64,000 bases of DNA, from NCBI RefSeq assembly GCF_003994415.1, contig NZ_CP034689.1, positions 744,001-808,000 on the forward strand, given 5' to 3'. How positions within the stretch are numbered: the first letter of the stretch is position 1; every line of letters starts with the position of its first letter. The notes beneath the pieces were generated by a model. It ran no database searches, was not told the DNA's origin, and was given only the letters and a program-made list of their open reading frames with translations. This DNA comes from Achromobacter spanius. Its GTDB lineage: Bacteria; Pseudomonadota; Gammaproteobacteria; Burkholderiales; Burkholderiaceae_B. A program made the position numbers and the translations under genes. Below, one piece after another: positions 1 to 7,934 of the stretch.

Positions 1-210
1 CACGTTGCCGATCACGTACAGGTCGGGCGCAAGCGCCATCTGTTCGGCGCCAAAGCCTTCGATCAGCTCGATGCCTTGTTCGGATAACTGGGTGCTCATG
101 GGCGGGTACACGCCCGCATCGCAACCCGTGACCTTGTGGCCGGCAGCCCGCGCGATCAGCGCCAAGCCGCCCATGAACGTACCGCAGATGCCAAGAATGT
201 GCAGGTGCAT
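1..210 (-). CDS. mpl: UDP-N-acetylmuramate:tripeptide ligase Mpl, 5' part only
   Basis: Only the first 70 codons are inside the window; the rest lies beyond position 1. The reading starts MHLHILGICGTFMGGLA, which is the N-terminal nucleotide-binding glycine motif of Mur-type ligases in the variant typical of Mpl (GICGTFMGG), followed by a segment rich in TGCDAGVYPPMS. Mpl joins the recycled tripeptide L-Ala-gamma-D-Glu-meso-DAP to UDP-MurNAc in the cytoplasm as part of peptidoglycan recycling. The start ATG sits at 210 on the reverse strand behind a GGAGAG ribosome site. It is divergent from the TlpA-like gene. anmK and an M23 endopeptidase elsewhere in this window belong to the same wall turnover theme. 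The identification rests on the N-terminus only. Confidence 0.85.
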   Translation of the reverse strand, partial: MHLHILGICGTFMGGLALIARAAGHKVTGCDAGVYPPMSTQLSEQGIELIEGFGAEQMALAPDLYVIGNV

Positions 211-349
211 TGAAAACTCTCCTGTCCGGCATTGTATATATAGCGGTGAGCGGCGGCGCCGAGCCGGGGGCGCCGAGCCGGCACCACCCGGGGCCGCCCG
301 GCCACGCCGCAACAACGCGTAAAACAGCGGCAGCGGTTATGATCGCGCC

Positions 350-883
350 ATGAATCGACGCCTACTTCTATCCGCCGGCGTGGCCGTGGCCGCCACGGTT
401 GCGGGCGCCTACACCTTGCTGGGGCAAAAGCCCCGCACGTCTTCGGCACCGGCCGACGCCAGCGACCCCGTCGCCGGACTCATGCAATTGCAGTTGCCCG
501 ACCTGAACGGTGCGACGCAGTCGCTGGCCAACTGGAAGGGCCAGCCGATGGTGGTTAATTTCTGGGCGACGTGGTGCGCGCCGTGCGTGCGCGAAATGCC
601 CGAACTGGATGCGCTGCAGAAAAAATACCCGCATGTGCGCTTTGTCGGCATCGGCGTTGATTCCGCCGCCAACATGCAAAAATTTGTCGAGAAAGTGCAA
701 GTTTCCTACCCGCTTTGGGTTATCGGGGTAGGCGCCATCGATACCTTGCGCAAGCTTGGAAACCCCAGCGGCGGCCTGCCTTTTACCATCGTGTTCAATG
801 CTGATGGCGCAATTAACCGGAAAATACTGGGAGAAATCCAACCAGACGACCTGAACAAAACCCTGTCGGGACTGAAGGCGTAA
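350..883 (+). CDS. TlpA-like thioredoxin-fold thiol-disulfide reductase
   Basis: A 177-residue protein with an N-terminal hydrophobic segment (RRLLLSAGVAVAATVAGAY, residues 3-21) that should act as a signal anchor or signal peptide, then a periplasmic thioredoxin fold. The redox motif is WCAPC in NFWATWCAPCVREMPEL and the cis-proline loop is GGLPFTIV. It most resembles the TlpA/ResA family, which reduces periplasmic disulfides, for example during cytochrome c maturation. It stands alone, with no ccm genes nearby, so the partner is unknown. It lies about 100 bp before aroQ on the same strand. Confidence 0.85.
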   Translation: MNRRLLLSAGVAVAATVAGAYTLLGQKPRTSSAPADASDPVAGLMQLQLPDLNGATQSLANWKGQPMVVNFWATWCAPCVREMPELDALQKKYPHVRFVGIGVDSAANMQKFVEKVQVSYPLWVIGVGAIDTLRKLGNPSGGLPFTIVFNADGAINRKILGEIQPDDLNKTLSGLKA

Positions 884-980
884 GTCTGTTGGACAAATAA
901 TAGGAATTGGCGTAAAAAGCTGGTTTATCGGCTGTTTTGCCAGCAATTCCACCGTTGGCAATCCACTCATTGGCAAGCGC

Positions 981-1415
981 ATGGCGCAAAACATACTGGT
1001 ATTGCATGGCCCGAATCTGAACCTGCTTGGCACCCGGGAACCTCATATCTACGGCAGTTTGACGCTGCCCCAGATCAATGAGCGCCTGGAGCTGCTTGGC
1101 GGGGAATTGGGCGCCAAGTTGACTACTTGGCAAGGCAATCACGAAGGTGCGTTGGTCGACCGCATTCAGGCGGCGCGGCAAGACGGCACGGACTTCATCA
1201 TCATCAACGCGGCGGCTTATACGCACACCAGCGTCGCGATTCGCGATGCGCTGGCTGGGGTCGCGATCCCATTTATTGAAGTACATTTGTCCAATCTGTA
1301 TAAGCGAGAGCCCTTCAGGCATCACTCTTATCTGTCCGACTTGGCGATAGGCCTTATCACCGGCCTCGGCGCGGACGGCTACGAGGCGGCTCTGCGTTAC
1401 GCAGTGCGGCACTGA
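981..1415 (+). CDS. aroQ: type II 3-dehydroquinate dehydratase
   Basis: 144 residues, the normal length of the type II family. It begins MAQNILVLHGPNLNLLGTRE, the family's N-terminal signature; the catalytic tyrosine lies in REPHIYG and the catalytic histidine region in EVHLSNLYKRE. It dehydrates 3-dehydroquinate to 3-dehydroshikimate in the shikimate pathway, in the cytoplasm as a dodecamer. aroQ directly before accBC is a common gene order in proteobacteria. The 90 bp before accB may contain a separate promoter. Confidence 0.95.
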   Translation: MAQNILVLHGPNLNLLGTREPHIYGSLTLPQINERLELLGGELGAKLTTWQGNHEGALVDRIQAARQDGTDFIIINAAAYTHTSVAIRDALAGVAIPFIEVHLSNLYKREPFRHHSYLSDLAIGLITGLGADGYEAALRYAVRH

Positions 1416-1505
1416 TCTCGCACCAAACTCACGGCTTTTACATCTTATACACGGCGCGGGCCCCACGCTGGGACGCCGCCGACACTATCTCGGGAAGCAG
1501 CTTCT

Positions 1506-1961
1506 ATGGACCTTCGAAAACTCAAAACCCTGATCGACCTGGTGGCTGAATCGGGTATCGCCGAGCTGGAAATCACCGAAGGCGAAGGCAAGGTACGCAT
1601 CGTCAAGTTCTCGCAAACCTTGCAGCCGGTGGCTTACCATCAGCCCGAAGCCGGCGTGCCCGCTGCACCGGTGGCTCAGCCCGCCGCGCCTGCCGCGCCG
1701 GCCGCCGAAGCCGCCCCGGTCATCCAGGGCCACGTCGTGAAGGCGCCGATGGTCGGCACGTTCTACCGTTCGCCGAACCCGGGCGCCGCTCCGTTCATCG
1801 ACGTGGGCGCCACCGTCAAGGAAGGCGATCCGCTGTGCATCATTGAAGCCATGAAGCTGCTCAATGAAATCGAAGCCGACAAGTCCGGCGTCATCAAAGA
1901 AATCCTGGTCGAAAACGGTGAGCCCGTCGAGTACGGTCAACCCCTCTTCGTCATTGGCTGA
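1506..1961 (+). CDS. accB: biotin carboxyl carrier protein of acetyl-CoA carboxylase
   Basis: 151 residues. The N-terminal part (MDLRKLKTLIDLVAESGIAE) is typical of AccB, followed by an Ala/Pro-rich flexible linker at about residues 45-72 and the C-terminal biotinyl domain with the biotinylation motif EAMKLLNEI (Lys is the biotin site). It carries the carboxyl group between AccC and the AccAD transferase in the first step of fatty acid synthesis. accC follows after 9 bp, so the two are co-transcribed. Confidence 0.97.
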   Translation: MDLRKLKTLIDLVAESGIAELEITEGEGKVRIVKFSQTLQPVAYHQPEAGVPAAPVAQPAAPAAPAAEAAPVIQGHVVKAPMVGTFYRSPNPGAAPFIDVGATVKEGDPLCIIEAMKLLNEIEADKSGVIKEILVENGEPVEYGQPLFVIG

Positions 1962-1970
1962 TAGCTGAAA

Positions 1971-3317
1971 ATGTTCGAAAAAATCCTGATCGCCAATCGG
2001 GGCGAAATCGCCCTGCGCATTCAGCGCGCTTGCCGTGAGCTGGGCATTAAAACCGTGGTCGTGCACTCCGAGGCTGACCGCGAGGCCAAGTACGTGCGCC
2101 TGGCCGATGAATCCGTGTGCATCGGGCCTGCGCCGTCGCGTGACAGCTACCTGAACATGCCGGCCATCATTTCGGCCGCCGAAGTGACGGATTCCGAGGC
2201 AATCCACCCGGGTTACGGGTTCTTGTCCGAAAATGCCGACTTCGCCGATCGCGTCGAAAAGAGTGGCTTCGTCTTCATCGGCCCGCGTCCCGACACCATT
2301 CGCCTGATGGGCGACAAGGTCAGCGCCAAGCGCGCCATGATCGAAGCCGGTGTGCCGGTGGTGCCGGGTTCCGAGGGTGCGTTGCCCGAAGATCCGCAGG
2401 AAATCATCCGCATTGCGCGCGAAGTCGGTTACCCGGTCATCATCAAGGCAGCGGGCGGCGGCGGTGGCCGTGGCATGCGCGTGGTGTACACCGAGGCCGC
2501 GCTCTTGAACGCCGTCACCATGACGCGCTCGGAAGCGGGCGCCGCGTTCAACAACCCGGAAGTCTATATGGAGAAGTTCCTTGAGAACCCTCGCCATGTG
2601 GAAATCCAGGTGCTGGCCGATGGCGGCCGCAACGCCGTCTGGCTGGGCGAACGCGACTGCTCCATGCAGCGCCGCCACCAGAAAGTCATCGAAGAAGCAC
2701 CGGCTCCCGGCATCGCCCGCCGCGCCATCGAGCGCATCGGCGACCGTTGCGCCGACGCTTGCCGCAAGATGGGCTACCGTGGCGCGGGCACGTTCGAGTT
2801 CCTGTTTGAAAACGGCGAGTTCTATTTCATTGAAATGAACACCCGCATCCAGGTCGAACACCCGGTCACTGAACTCATCACCGGCATTGACCTCGTGCAG
2901 CAGCAGATTCTGATCGCCGCGGGCGAAAAGTTCACGCTGCGCCAGCGTGACATCACGTTCAAGGGCCATGCGATCGAATGCCGCATCAACGCGGAAGATC
3001 CTTTCCGCTTTGTGCCCAGCCCCGGCCGCATCACCAACTGGCATACGCCGGGCGGTCCTGGCGTGCGTATCGACTCGCATGCCTACAATAGCTATTTCGT
3101 GCCGCCCAACTATGATTCGATGATCGCCAAGGTCATCACGTATGGCGATACGCGCGATCAAGCCCTGGCCCGCATGCGTATTGCGCTGTCGGAAATGGTG
3201 GTGGAAGGCATTTCCACCAACATCCCGCTGCATCGTGAATTGCTGCAAGACGCCCGCTTCATTGAAGGCGGCACCAGCATCCACTATCTGGAAAACAAGT
3301 TGGCTCAGCGTCCCTGA
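1971..3317 (+). CDS. accC: biotin carboxylase subunit of acetyl-CoA carboxylase
   Basis: 448 residues, the standard AccC length. The N-terminal domain starts MFEKILIANRGEIALRI. The ATP-grasp glycine loop is GGGGGRGMR and the catalytic core includes FIEMNTRIQVEHPVTE. It carboxylates the biotin on AccB with ATP and bicarbonate. It is the last gene of the accBC pair and is followed within 12 bp by a good intrinsic terminator. Confidence 0.97.
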   Translation: MFEKILIANRGEIALRIQRACRELGIKTVVVHSEADREAKYVRLADESVCIGPAPSRDSYLNMPAIISAAEVTDSEAIHPGYGFLSENADFADRVEKSGFVFIGPRPDTIRLMGDKVSAKRAMIEAGVPVVPGSEGALPEDPQEIIRIAREVGYPVIIKAAGGGGGRGMRVVYTEAALLNAVTMTRSEAGAAFNNPEVYMEKFLENPRHVEIQVLADGGRNAVWLGERDCSMQRRHQKVIEEAPAPGIARRAIERIGDRCADACRKMGYRGAGTFEFLFENGEFYFIEMNTRIQVEHPVTELITGIDLVQQQILIAAGEKFTLRQRDITFKGHAIECRINAEDPFRFVPSPGRITNWHTPGGPGVRIDSHAYNSYFVPPNYDSMIAKVITYGDTRDQALARMRIALSEMVVEGISTNIPLHRELLQDARFIEGGTSIHYLENKLAQRP

Positions 3318-3328
3318 CCGACGACCCC

Positions 3329-3349
3329 GGGGCCTCACGGCCCCTTTTT
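3329..3349 (+). terminator. intrinsic terminator after accBC
   Basis: GGGGCC-TCAC-GGCCCC followed directly by TTTTT: a 6-bp GC stem with a 4-base loop and a U tract, 12 bp after the accC stop. Confidence 0.85.
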
Positions 3350-3360
3350 ACGTTTATGGT

Positions 3361-3394
3361 CCATCGGGCCGCGGCGCGAGCCGTGGCCCGATGG
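3361..3394 (+). promoter_or_regulatory. long hairpin directly upstream of prmA
   Basis: The left arm at 3361-3375 pairs with the right arm at 3380-3394 over 15 bp with one G-T wobble. The loop is GCGA, a GNRA-type tetraloop. It ends 18 bases before the prmA ATG and just before its GGAAG ribosome site. There is no U tract, so it is not an obvious terminator. It could stabilise the mRNA or affect prmA translation; that role is inference. Confidence 0.6.
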
Positions 3395-3412
3395 CCAGAT
3401 GGAAGAATAATC

Positions 3413-4339
3413 ATGCGTGAACTCGTGCTCCATTGCCTGGAGGCGCAGGCCGAAGCCCTGTCGGATGCGTTGCTGGAAGCGGGCGTGCTGTCGGTATCCG
3501 TGGAAGACGCCGACTTCGGCACCGATGACGAACGCCCCTTGTTCGGCGAACCTGGCACCGAGCCCGACATTCAAGCCTGGGACCGCAACCGCGTCGTGGC
3601 CTTGCTGCCCGATGGCGCCGACCCCACGCAGATCATGGAAGAGGCCGCCGCGGCGGGCGAGCTGGACCCGGCGCTGTTTGCAGGCTGGACGCTGCGCGAC
3701 GTGCCGGACGCCGACTGGGTGCGCCTGACGCAATCGCAGTTCGGCCCCATCCATATTGCTGAACGCCTGTGGATCGTGCCCAGCTGGCACCGCGACAACC
3801 CCGACGTGCCCGGCCTGGACCCGGCTGCCGCCGAAGACGGCGCCATCCATATCGAACTGGACCCCGGCCTGGCCTTCGGTACCGGCAGCCATCCCACGAC
3901 GCATCTCTGCCTGGCCTGGCTGGAAGCCGAATTGCCGGCGGGCGCCACGTTGCTGGATTACGGCTGCGGCTCGGGCATCCTGGCCATTGCCGCGCGCAAG
4001 CTGGGCGCGGGCCCGACGCTGGCCGTGGACATCGACGCGCAGGCGGTGCAAAGCACGGCCTATAACGCCGAAGTGAACCACGTCGAACTGCAAGCCATGC
4101 TGCCCGACGCGCTGGCTGACGGCACCTTTCAGGTGGTGGTCGCCAACATCCTGTCCAATCCGTTGAAGGTGTTGGCGCCGATGTTGGCGGGCCGCGTTGC
4201 CGCGGGCGGCCATTTGGTGCTGTCCGGCGTGCTGGAGCGTCAGGCCGAGGAAGTGGCCGCGGCTTACGCGCCCTGGCTTGCCATGTCGGTCTGGCGTGCC
4301 CGCGACGGCTGGGTATGCCTGCACGGCCAGAAGGCCTGA
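3413..4339 (+). CDS. prmA: ribosomal protein L11 methyltransferase
   Basis: 308 residues. MRELVLHCLEAQAEALSDAL is the usual N-terminal substrate-recognition domain start, and this ATG has GGAAG upstream, so it is preferred over an earlier in-frame start at 3356. The SAM-binding motif is LDYGCGSGILAIAA, preceded by the family signature AFGTGSHPTTHLCL. NILSNPLK stands at the catalytic loop. PrmA trimethylates several amino groups of ribosomal protein L11. Its position after accBC is conserved in many betaproteobacteria. The terminator and hairpin upstream suggest partly independent expression. Confidence 0.95.
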   Translation: MRELVLHCLEAQAEALSDALLEAGVLSVSVEDADFGTDDERPLFGEPGTEPDIQAWDRNRVVALLPDGADPTQIMEEAAAAGELDPALFAGWTLRDVPDADWVRLTQSQFGPIHIAERLWIVPSWHRDNPDVPGLDPAAAEDGAIHIELDPGLAFGTGSHPTTHLCLAWLEAELPAGATLLDYGCGSGILAIAARKLGAGPTLAVDIDAQAVQSTAYNAEVNHVELQAMLPDALADGTFQVVVANILSNPLKVLAPMLAGRVAAGGHLVLSGVLERQAEEVAAAYAPWLAMSVWRARDGWVCLHGQKA

Positions 4340-4366
4340 ATAGCCGGATCGGCAGGATTGCATCAC

Positions 4367-5659
4367 ATGGCTCTGACCACCCGCTGCCCGCAGTGCGGCA
4401 CCACGTTCAAGGTGGTGCCTGACCAGCTTCGCGTTCGCAATGGCCTGGTGCGCTGCGGCGCCTGCTCCACCGTCTTCGACGGCCGCGCCTGCCTGCTGCC
4501 CGAAGCGGGATCGCCGCCGCCCGCCGCGCCATCCGTGCCGCCTGCGCCTTCTTCGGCAGCCGCCGCCGCCGCGCCAGTGCTGGCGCCGACGCTGGCGCGC
4601 CCGTCAGCCGAGCCGCGCCAGACACCACCCTGGGAAGACGAATCCGCCGCGCCACAGTCGGCTCCCAGTGCGCCTGTTGCGCCCGTCACGCCCACAGCGC
4701 CCATCTCACCCACTGCGTCTACCGCACGCGCCGAGCCTGTGATTTCGCCAGTGGCTACGCCCGCGATTCCACCGGCGGTCCTGCGTGGGCGTGATGCGAT
4801 ACGCCGCCCGGTGGAGCCCGAAGACACGCTGCCGGAAGACGAACCCGACGACGATCACGACCTGGAAGACGAAGTCCGTGAAGCGCCGCATGGCCGTGTC
4901 GATCAGGGCCGTTCCGATAACTTCCGCACCGATTCCCACTACGAAAAGCCCATCATCGCCTCGCGCGACAGCGAACCCGTCATCAGGTGGGACGACCGCG
5001 ACACACCCGATGAGCGCGACCACGACGACGATCGCGACCACGACGACGATCGCGACGAGGACCGTGAGCCCGTGCTGGGCGAGGCGCGCACCCGCTACTC
5101 CAGCGCCACGGACGTAGGCCGTGCTCCGCCCGAGTTCCTGGATCAGGACCGCAGCGAACGCCGGGGCCTGATGCGCAAGATCTGGGCTTCTGCCTGCCTG
5201 CTGGGCCTGATCGCCCTGGGCCTGCAACTGCTTTACGTCTACCGTACCGACATCGCCAACTCCATGCCCGTGATGCGCCCGGTGCTGGAAACCGTGTGCC
5301 AGCCGCTGGGCTGCACCGTGGGCTATGCGCGTCGCCTGGAACGCATCGCCATTTCATCATCGTCGCTACAGCCGCCCACGGGCGCCGCCGCGATCGACGA
5401 TGGCCGCAGCCGGCTGGTGTTGAACCTGGTGCTGCGCAACCGCTACGACAAGCCGCAGCACTGGCCCGCGCTGGTGCTGGACCTGACGGACCTGTCCGAC
5501 ACGGTGGTGGTGCGCAAGGTGCTCAAGCCCGAAGACTACCTGACGCCCGAACAACTGCGCGGGCCCTTCGCCCCGGCGGGCGAGCTCAAAATTTCCGTGC
5601 CCATTGAAGTGACTGGCGTTCAAGTCAATGGCTACCAACTTGATAAGTTCTTTCCTTAA
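4367..5659 (+). CDS. zinc-ribbon and DUF3426 domain membrane protein
   Basis: 430 residues from the ATG at 4367; a TTG at 4358 is also in frame but has worse ribosome-site spacing. The N-terminus holds a small zinc ribbon, CPQCGTTFKVVPDQLRVRN and then CGAC (MJ0042-like). A Pro/Ala-rich low-complexity linker follows at about residues 45-140, then a very acidic stretch with two RDHDDD repeats (about 217-228). A single transmembrane segment (SACLLGLIALGLQLLYVY, about 273-290) precedes the DUF3426 domain at the C-terminus. Proteins of this layout are widespread after prmA in betaproteobacteria but have no firm function. The next gene starts 12 bases after the stop. Confidence 0.85.
   Translation: MALTTRCPQCGTTFKVVPDQLRVRNGLVRCGACSTVFDGRACLLPEAGSPPPAAPSVPPAPSSAAAAAAPVLAPTLARPSAEPRQTPPWEDESAAPQSAPSAPVAPVTPTAPISPTASTARAEPVISPVATPAIPPAVLRGRDAIRRPVEPEDTLPEDEPDDDHDLEDEVREAPHGRVDQGRSDNFRTDSHYEKPIIASRDSEPVIRWDDRDTPDERDHDDDRDHDDDRDEDREPVLGEARTRYSSATDVGRAPPEFLDQDRSERRGLMRKIWASACLLGLIALGLQLLYVYRTDIANSMPVMRPVLETVCQPLGCTVGYARRLERIAISSSSLQPPTGAAAIDDGRSRLVLNLVLRNRYDKPQHWPALVLDLTDLSDTVVVRKVLKPEDYLTPEQLRGPFAPAGELKISVPIEVTGVQVNGYQLDKFFP
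5015..5050 (+). repeat. 18-bp tandem repeat coding RDHDDD twice
   Basis: Two perfect copies of an 18-bp unit, CGCGACCACGACGACGAT, lie in tandem inside the DUF3426 gene. They encode RDHDDDRDHDDD. As an in-frame unit it may vary in copy number between strains. Confidence 0.9.
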
Positions 5660-5671
5660 AGGATGACACGC

Positions 5672-6613
5672 ATGGCAACCCCCGTCCTGGTTTGCGGTTC
5701 GATGGCGTTCGACACGATCGCCGTGTTCGAAGGCCGCTTCAAAGAGCACATTCTTGCCGACCGCATCCAATCCTTGAGCGTGTCCTTCCTGGTGCCCAGC
5801 ATGCGCAAGGAATATGGCGGCTGCTCGGGCAACATTGCCTACAACATGAATCTGCTGGGCGGCAAGCCCGTGCCGGTGGCCACCGTGGGCGAAGACGCTG
5901 GCGAATACATGGAGCGCCTGTCGGGCCTGGGCATCGACACCTCCCGCGTCAAGGTGGTGCCCGGCACGTTCACCGCGCAATGCTTCATCACGACCGACCT
6001 GGACGACAACCAGATCACCGCGTTCCACCCGGGCGCCATGTCGTTCGCGGCGGACAATGACCTGAGCGACGCGGACGCGGCCTGGGCCATCGTGGCGCCG
6101 GACGCCAAGGAAGGCATGTTTGCCCACGCGCAACGCCTGCACCAGCGCGGCATCCCCTTCATCTTCGATCTGGGTCAGGCCATGCCCTTGTTCGACGGCG
6201 CCGACCTCGAACGCATGCTGAAGATGGCGCAGGCCTTGACCGTGAATGACTACGAAGCTGGCGTTGTCGAGCAGCGCACCGGCCGCAGCATGGCCGATAT
6301 TGCCCAGACGCTGCAAGCCGTGGTGGTGACGCGCGGCGCGGAAGGCGCCACGCTGATGACCGGCGGCAAGACCATTTCCATCGCGCCTGTGAAGGCAACG
6401 CAAGTGGTGGACCCCACGGGTTGCGGCGACGCGCAACGCGGCGGCCTGCTCTACGGCTTGACCAGCGGCTGGAACTGGGAAGACAGCTGCCGCCTGGGCA
6501 ACGTCATGGGCGCCATCAAGATTGCCTCGCGCGGGCCGCAGAACCACACGCCGTCGCGCGCGGACATCAACGCGGTATTGCACGCTACTTACGGCATCCA
6601 TCTGCCGGCGTGA
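5672..6613 (+). CDS. PfkB-family carbohydrate/nucleoside kinase
   Basis: 313 residues from the ATG at 5672, which has AAAGGA at good spacing; an ATG at 5663 overlaps that ribosome site. The PfkB signature 1 region is GGCSGNIAYNMNLLGG and the C-terminal signature is DPTGCGDAQRGGLLYG, with the GCGD anion hole and catalytic Asp. It should phosphorylate a sugar or nucleoside with ATP in the cytoplasm. The early segment MAFDTIAVFEGRF resembles the adenosine-kinase-like branch, but the substrate cannot be read from sequence. It is tightly linked to the DUF3426 gene. Confidence 0.85.
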   Translation: MATPVLVCGSMAFDTIAVFEGRFKEHILADRIQSLSVSFLVPSMRKEYGGCSGNIAYNMNLLGGKPVPVATVGEDAGEYMERLSGLGIDTSRVKVVPGTFTAQCFITTDLDDNQITAFHPGAMSFAADNDLSDADAAWAIVAPDAKEGMFAHAQRLHQRGIPFIFDLGQAMPLFDGADLERMLKMAQALTVNDYEAGVVEQRTGRSMADIAQTLQAVVVTRGAEGATLMTGGKTISIAPVKATQVVDPTGCGDAQRGGLLYGLTSGWNWEDSCRLGNVMGAIKIASRGPQNHTPSRADINAVLHATYGIHLPA

Positions 6614-6678
6614 GCCTTGGGCGGCGCACGGGAACTGCCTGGTTCGTGCGCGGTCGAAGGTTCGTTGAAACGTCTTGT

Positions 6679-6707
6679 GCGGTGGCCTCGTTGCCACCGC
6701 GTTCAAC
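6679..6707 (+). terminator. hairpin after the PfkB kinase gene
   Basis: A perfect 8-bp stem, GCGGTGGC with GCCACCGC and a 6-base loop. TTCAAC at 6702-6707 can also pair with GTTGAA at 6664-6669. Only a short T run follows (TTTT at 6713-6716), so termination is probable but not certain. Confidence 0.45.
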
Positions 6708-6818
6708 GGGTGTTTTCTGGCTTTGGCCGTGAGTTTCAGTGTGTTGCAGCCGAGCCTGGCCAAGATGGCGGGCGCGGTATGATCAACGTCGTCGGCAGTG
6801 CCCGATCGAGGAGTCCAA

Positions 6819-7322
6819 ATGAACCAAAGCAAATCTCTTTCCCTGGTAACGCCGCGTACTGGCAGGTGGCTGGCCGTTGCGGCCGTCGTGACGTCGATGG
6901 CAGTCTTGGGCGGCTGCGCGAATCCCAGCGCATCCAGCGGGGTTTATAGCTACGACCAAGCTCAGCGCGAACAGATCGTTCGTACGGGCACCGTCACGGG
7001 CGTGCGCCCCATCGTGATCCAGAATGACAAGTCCAGCGGTGTCGGCATGTTGGCCGGCGGTGCGCTGGGCGGCGTGGCCGGCAATGCCGTCGGCGGCGGC
7101 ACGGGCCGCACCATCGCCACGGTGGGCGGCGCCATCTTGGGCGCCCTGGCCGGTAATGCCGTGGAGAACCGGGTGGGCAAGAATTCCGGCTACGAAATCA
7201 CAGTGCGCCTGGACAACGGCGAGACCCGCGTCGTGGCGCAAGAAGCCGACTTGCCCATCAGCGTGGGCCAGCGTGTACAGGTGATCAGCGGCGCCGGTCC
7301 GACGCGCGTCACCCCGATGTAA
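6819..7322 (+). CDS. glycine-zipper outer-membrane lipoprotein (SlyB/Pcp-like)
   Basis: 167 residues from the ATG at 6819, preceded by GAGGAG. The signal sequence (WLAVAAVVTSMAVLGGC) ends in the lipobox LGGC, giving a lipid-modified cysteine at about residue 34. The central region, about 75-115, is a glycine-zipper repeat (MLAGGALGGVAGNAVGGG, then GGAILGALAGNAVENRVG). The C-terminus VRLDNGETRVVAQ is typical of the SlyB/Pcp/OsmB group of envelope lipoproteins. Such proteins stabilise the outer membrane under stress. It is monocistronic, with terminators downstream. Confidence 0.85.
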   Translation: MNQSKSLSLVTPRTGRWLAVAAVVTSMAVLGGCANPSASSGVYSYDQAQREQIVRTGTVTGVRPIVIQNDKSSGVGMLAGGALGGVAGNAVGGGTGRTIATVGGAILGALAGNAVENRVGKNSGYEITVRLDNGETRVVAQEADLPISVGQRVQVISGAGPTRVTPM

Positions 7323-7325
7323 ATC

Positions 7326-7349
7326 AAACGCCTGCGTATGCGGGCGTTT
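7326..7349 (+). terminator. hairpin after lipoprotein gene
   Basis: AAACGCC pairs with GGCGTTT around a short loop, 4 bases after the lipoprotein stop codon. The T run is short, and it is followed by a second, stronger terminator. Confidence 0.6.
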
Positions 7350-7374
7350 CAGTCGCCGCGCCGATGCGCGCACA

Positions 7375-7400
7375 GGCCCCTTTGATGGGGCCATTTTTTT
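7375..7400 (+). terminator. intrinsic terminator before the dlt-like operon
   Basis: GGCCCC-TTTGAT-GGGGCC followed by A and seven T. It isolates the dlt-like operon from upstream transcription. Confidence 0.85.
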
Positions 7401-7694
7401 GCCCAAATGTCGCTCGGCCGCAACGTGATCCCCCAGGATTTACCCGCAGGTGCCGCCTTTCCTGGCCTTTTCGCGCCATGGATCCTGAAAGTTCCATGGC
7501 GATTCGACGATCGAAATGCAATGATTGCGCCTGCGAACGAGGCCAACGCCGGTTTTTAATGTAACCGAGTGCGTCTTGATCTTGTTCTGAACGGCTGAAC
7601 TCCGTCAGTTGAGCTTCAGCTTTTTTCTATATTCTCAAGCACCTGAATCCCTGCGAGCGGGGGCGTTTCACCGACGAGACGCCCTGCACACCTT
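7401..7694. other. upstream region of the dlt-like operon
   Basis: About 294 bp without a gene. It should carry the operon promoter. TATATT at about 7627 sits downstream of a T-rich stretch, but no -35 element at good spacing is convincing. No riboswitch or clear operator was recognised. Confidence 0.5.
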
Positions 7695-7934
7695 ATGTAT
7701 ACCGAGCAAGAACTCCACACCAAGATCGGCGATATCGTCGAGTCGATCGTCATGAAGAAAGTCACACCCGACACGCAATTGATCGCCACAGGCCTGGTGG
7801 ATTCCCTGGCCGCCGTGGACATCACGCTGGCGGTTGAGTCGGAGTACGGCTGCAGCATCCCGGCTCCTGAAATCGCGGAAATCCTGCAGTCGGTTCGGTC
7901 GCTTGCCGGCTATGTTGCTGCCCATTCTGCGTAA
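7695..7934 (+). CDS. dltC: D-alanyl carrier protein-like acyl carrier protein (DltC-like)
   Basis: 79 residues. The phosphopantetheine attachment motif is GLVDSLAAVDIT, with the serine of DSL as the 4'-phosphopantetheine site. It has the short four-helix carrier fold length of DltC/ACP. It is the first gene of a five-gene operon with DltD, DltX, DltB and DltA homologues, so it should be the carrier loaded by DltA with D-alanine (or a related amino acid) as a thioester. The next gene overlaps it by 23 bases, which implies translational coupling. Substrate is inferred from context. Confidence 0.88.
   Translation: MYTEQELHTKIGDIVESIVMKKVTPDTQLIATGLVDSLAAVDITLAVESEYGCSIPAPEIAEILQSVRSLAGYVAAHSA

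Noticed and set aside
240..300. GC-rich direct repeats (GGCGCCGAGCCGG twice) between mpl and the TlpA-like gene
   Set aside because: Short, low-complexity GC repeat with no structural or regulatory pattern that I can support.
1485..3338. 617-codon open frame on the minus strand opposite accBC
   Set aside because: It is the antisense shadow of accB and accC in a high-GC sequence; the translation is His/Arg/Asp-rich and matches no family.
7834..7911. N-terminal extension of DltD starting at 7834
   Set aside because: It lies inside dltC, is basic and not hydrophobic; the ATG at 7912 gives a proper membrane anchor.
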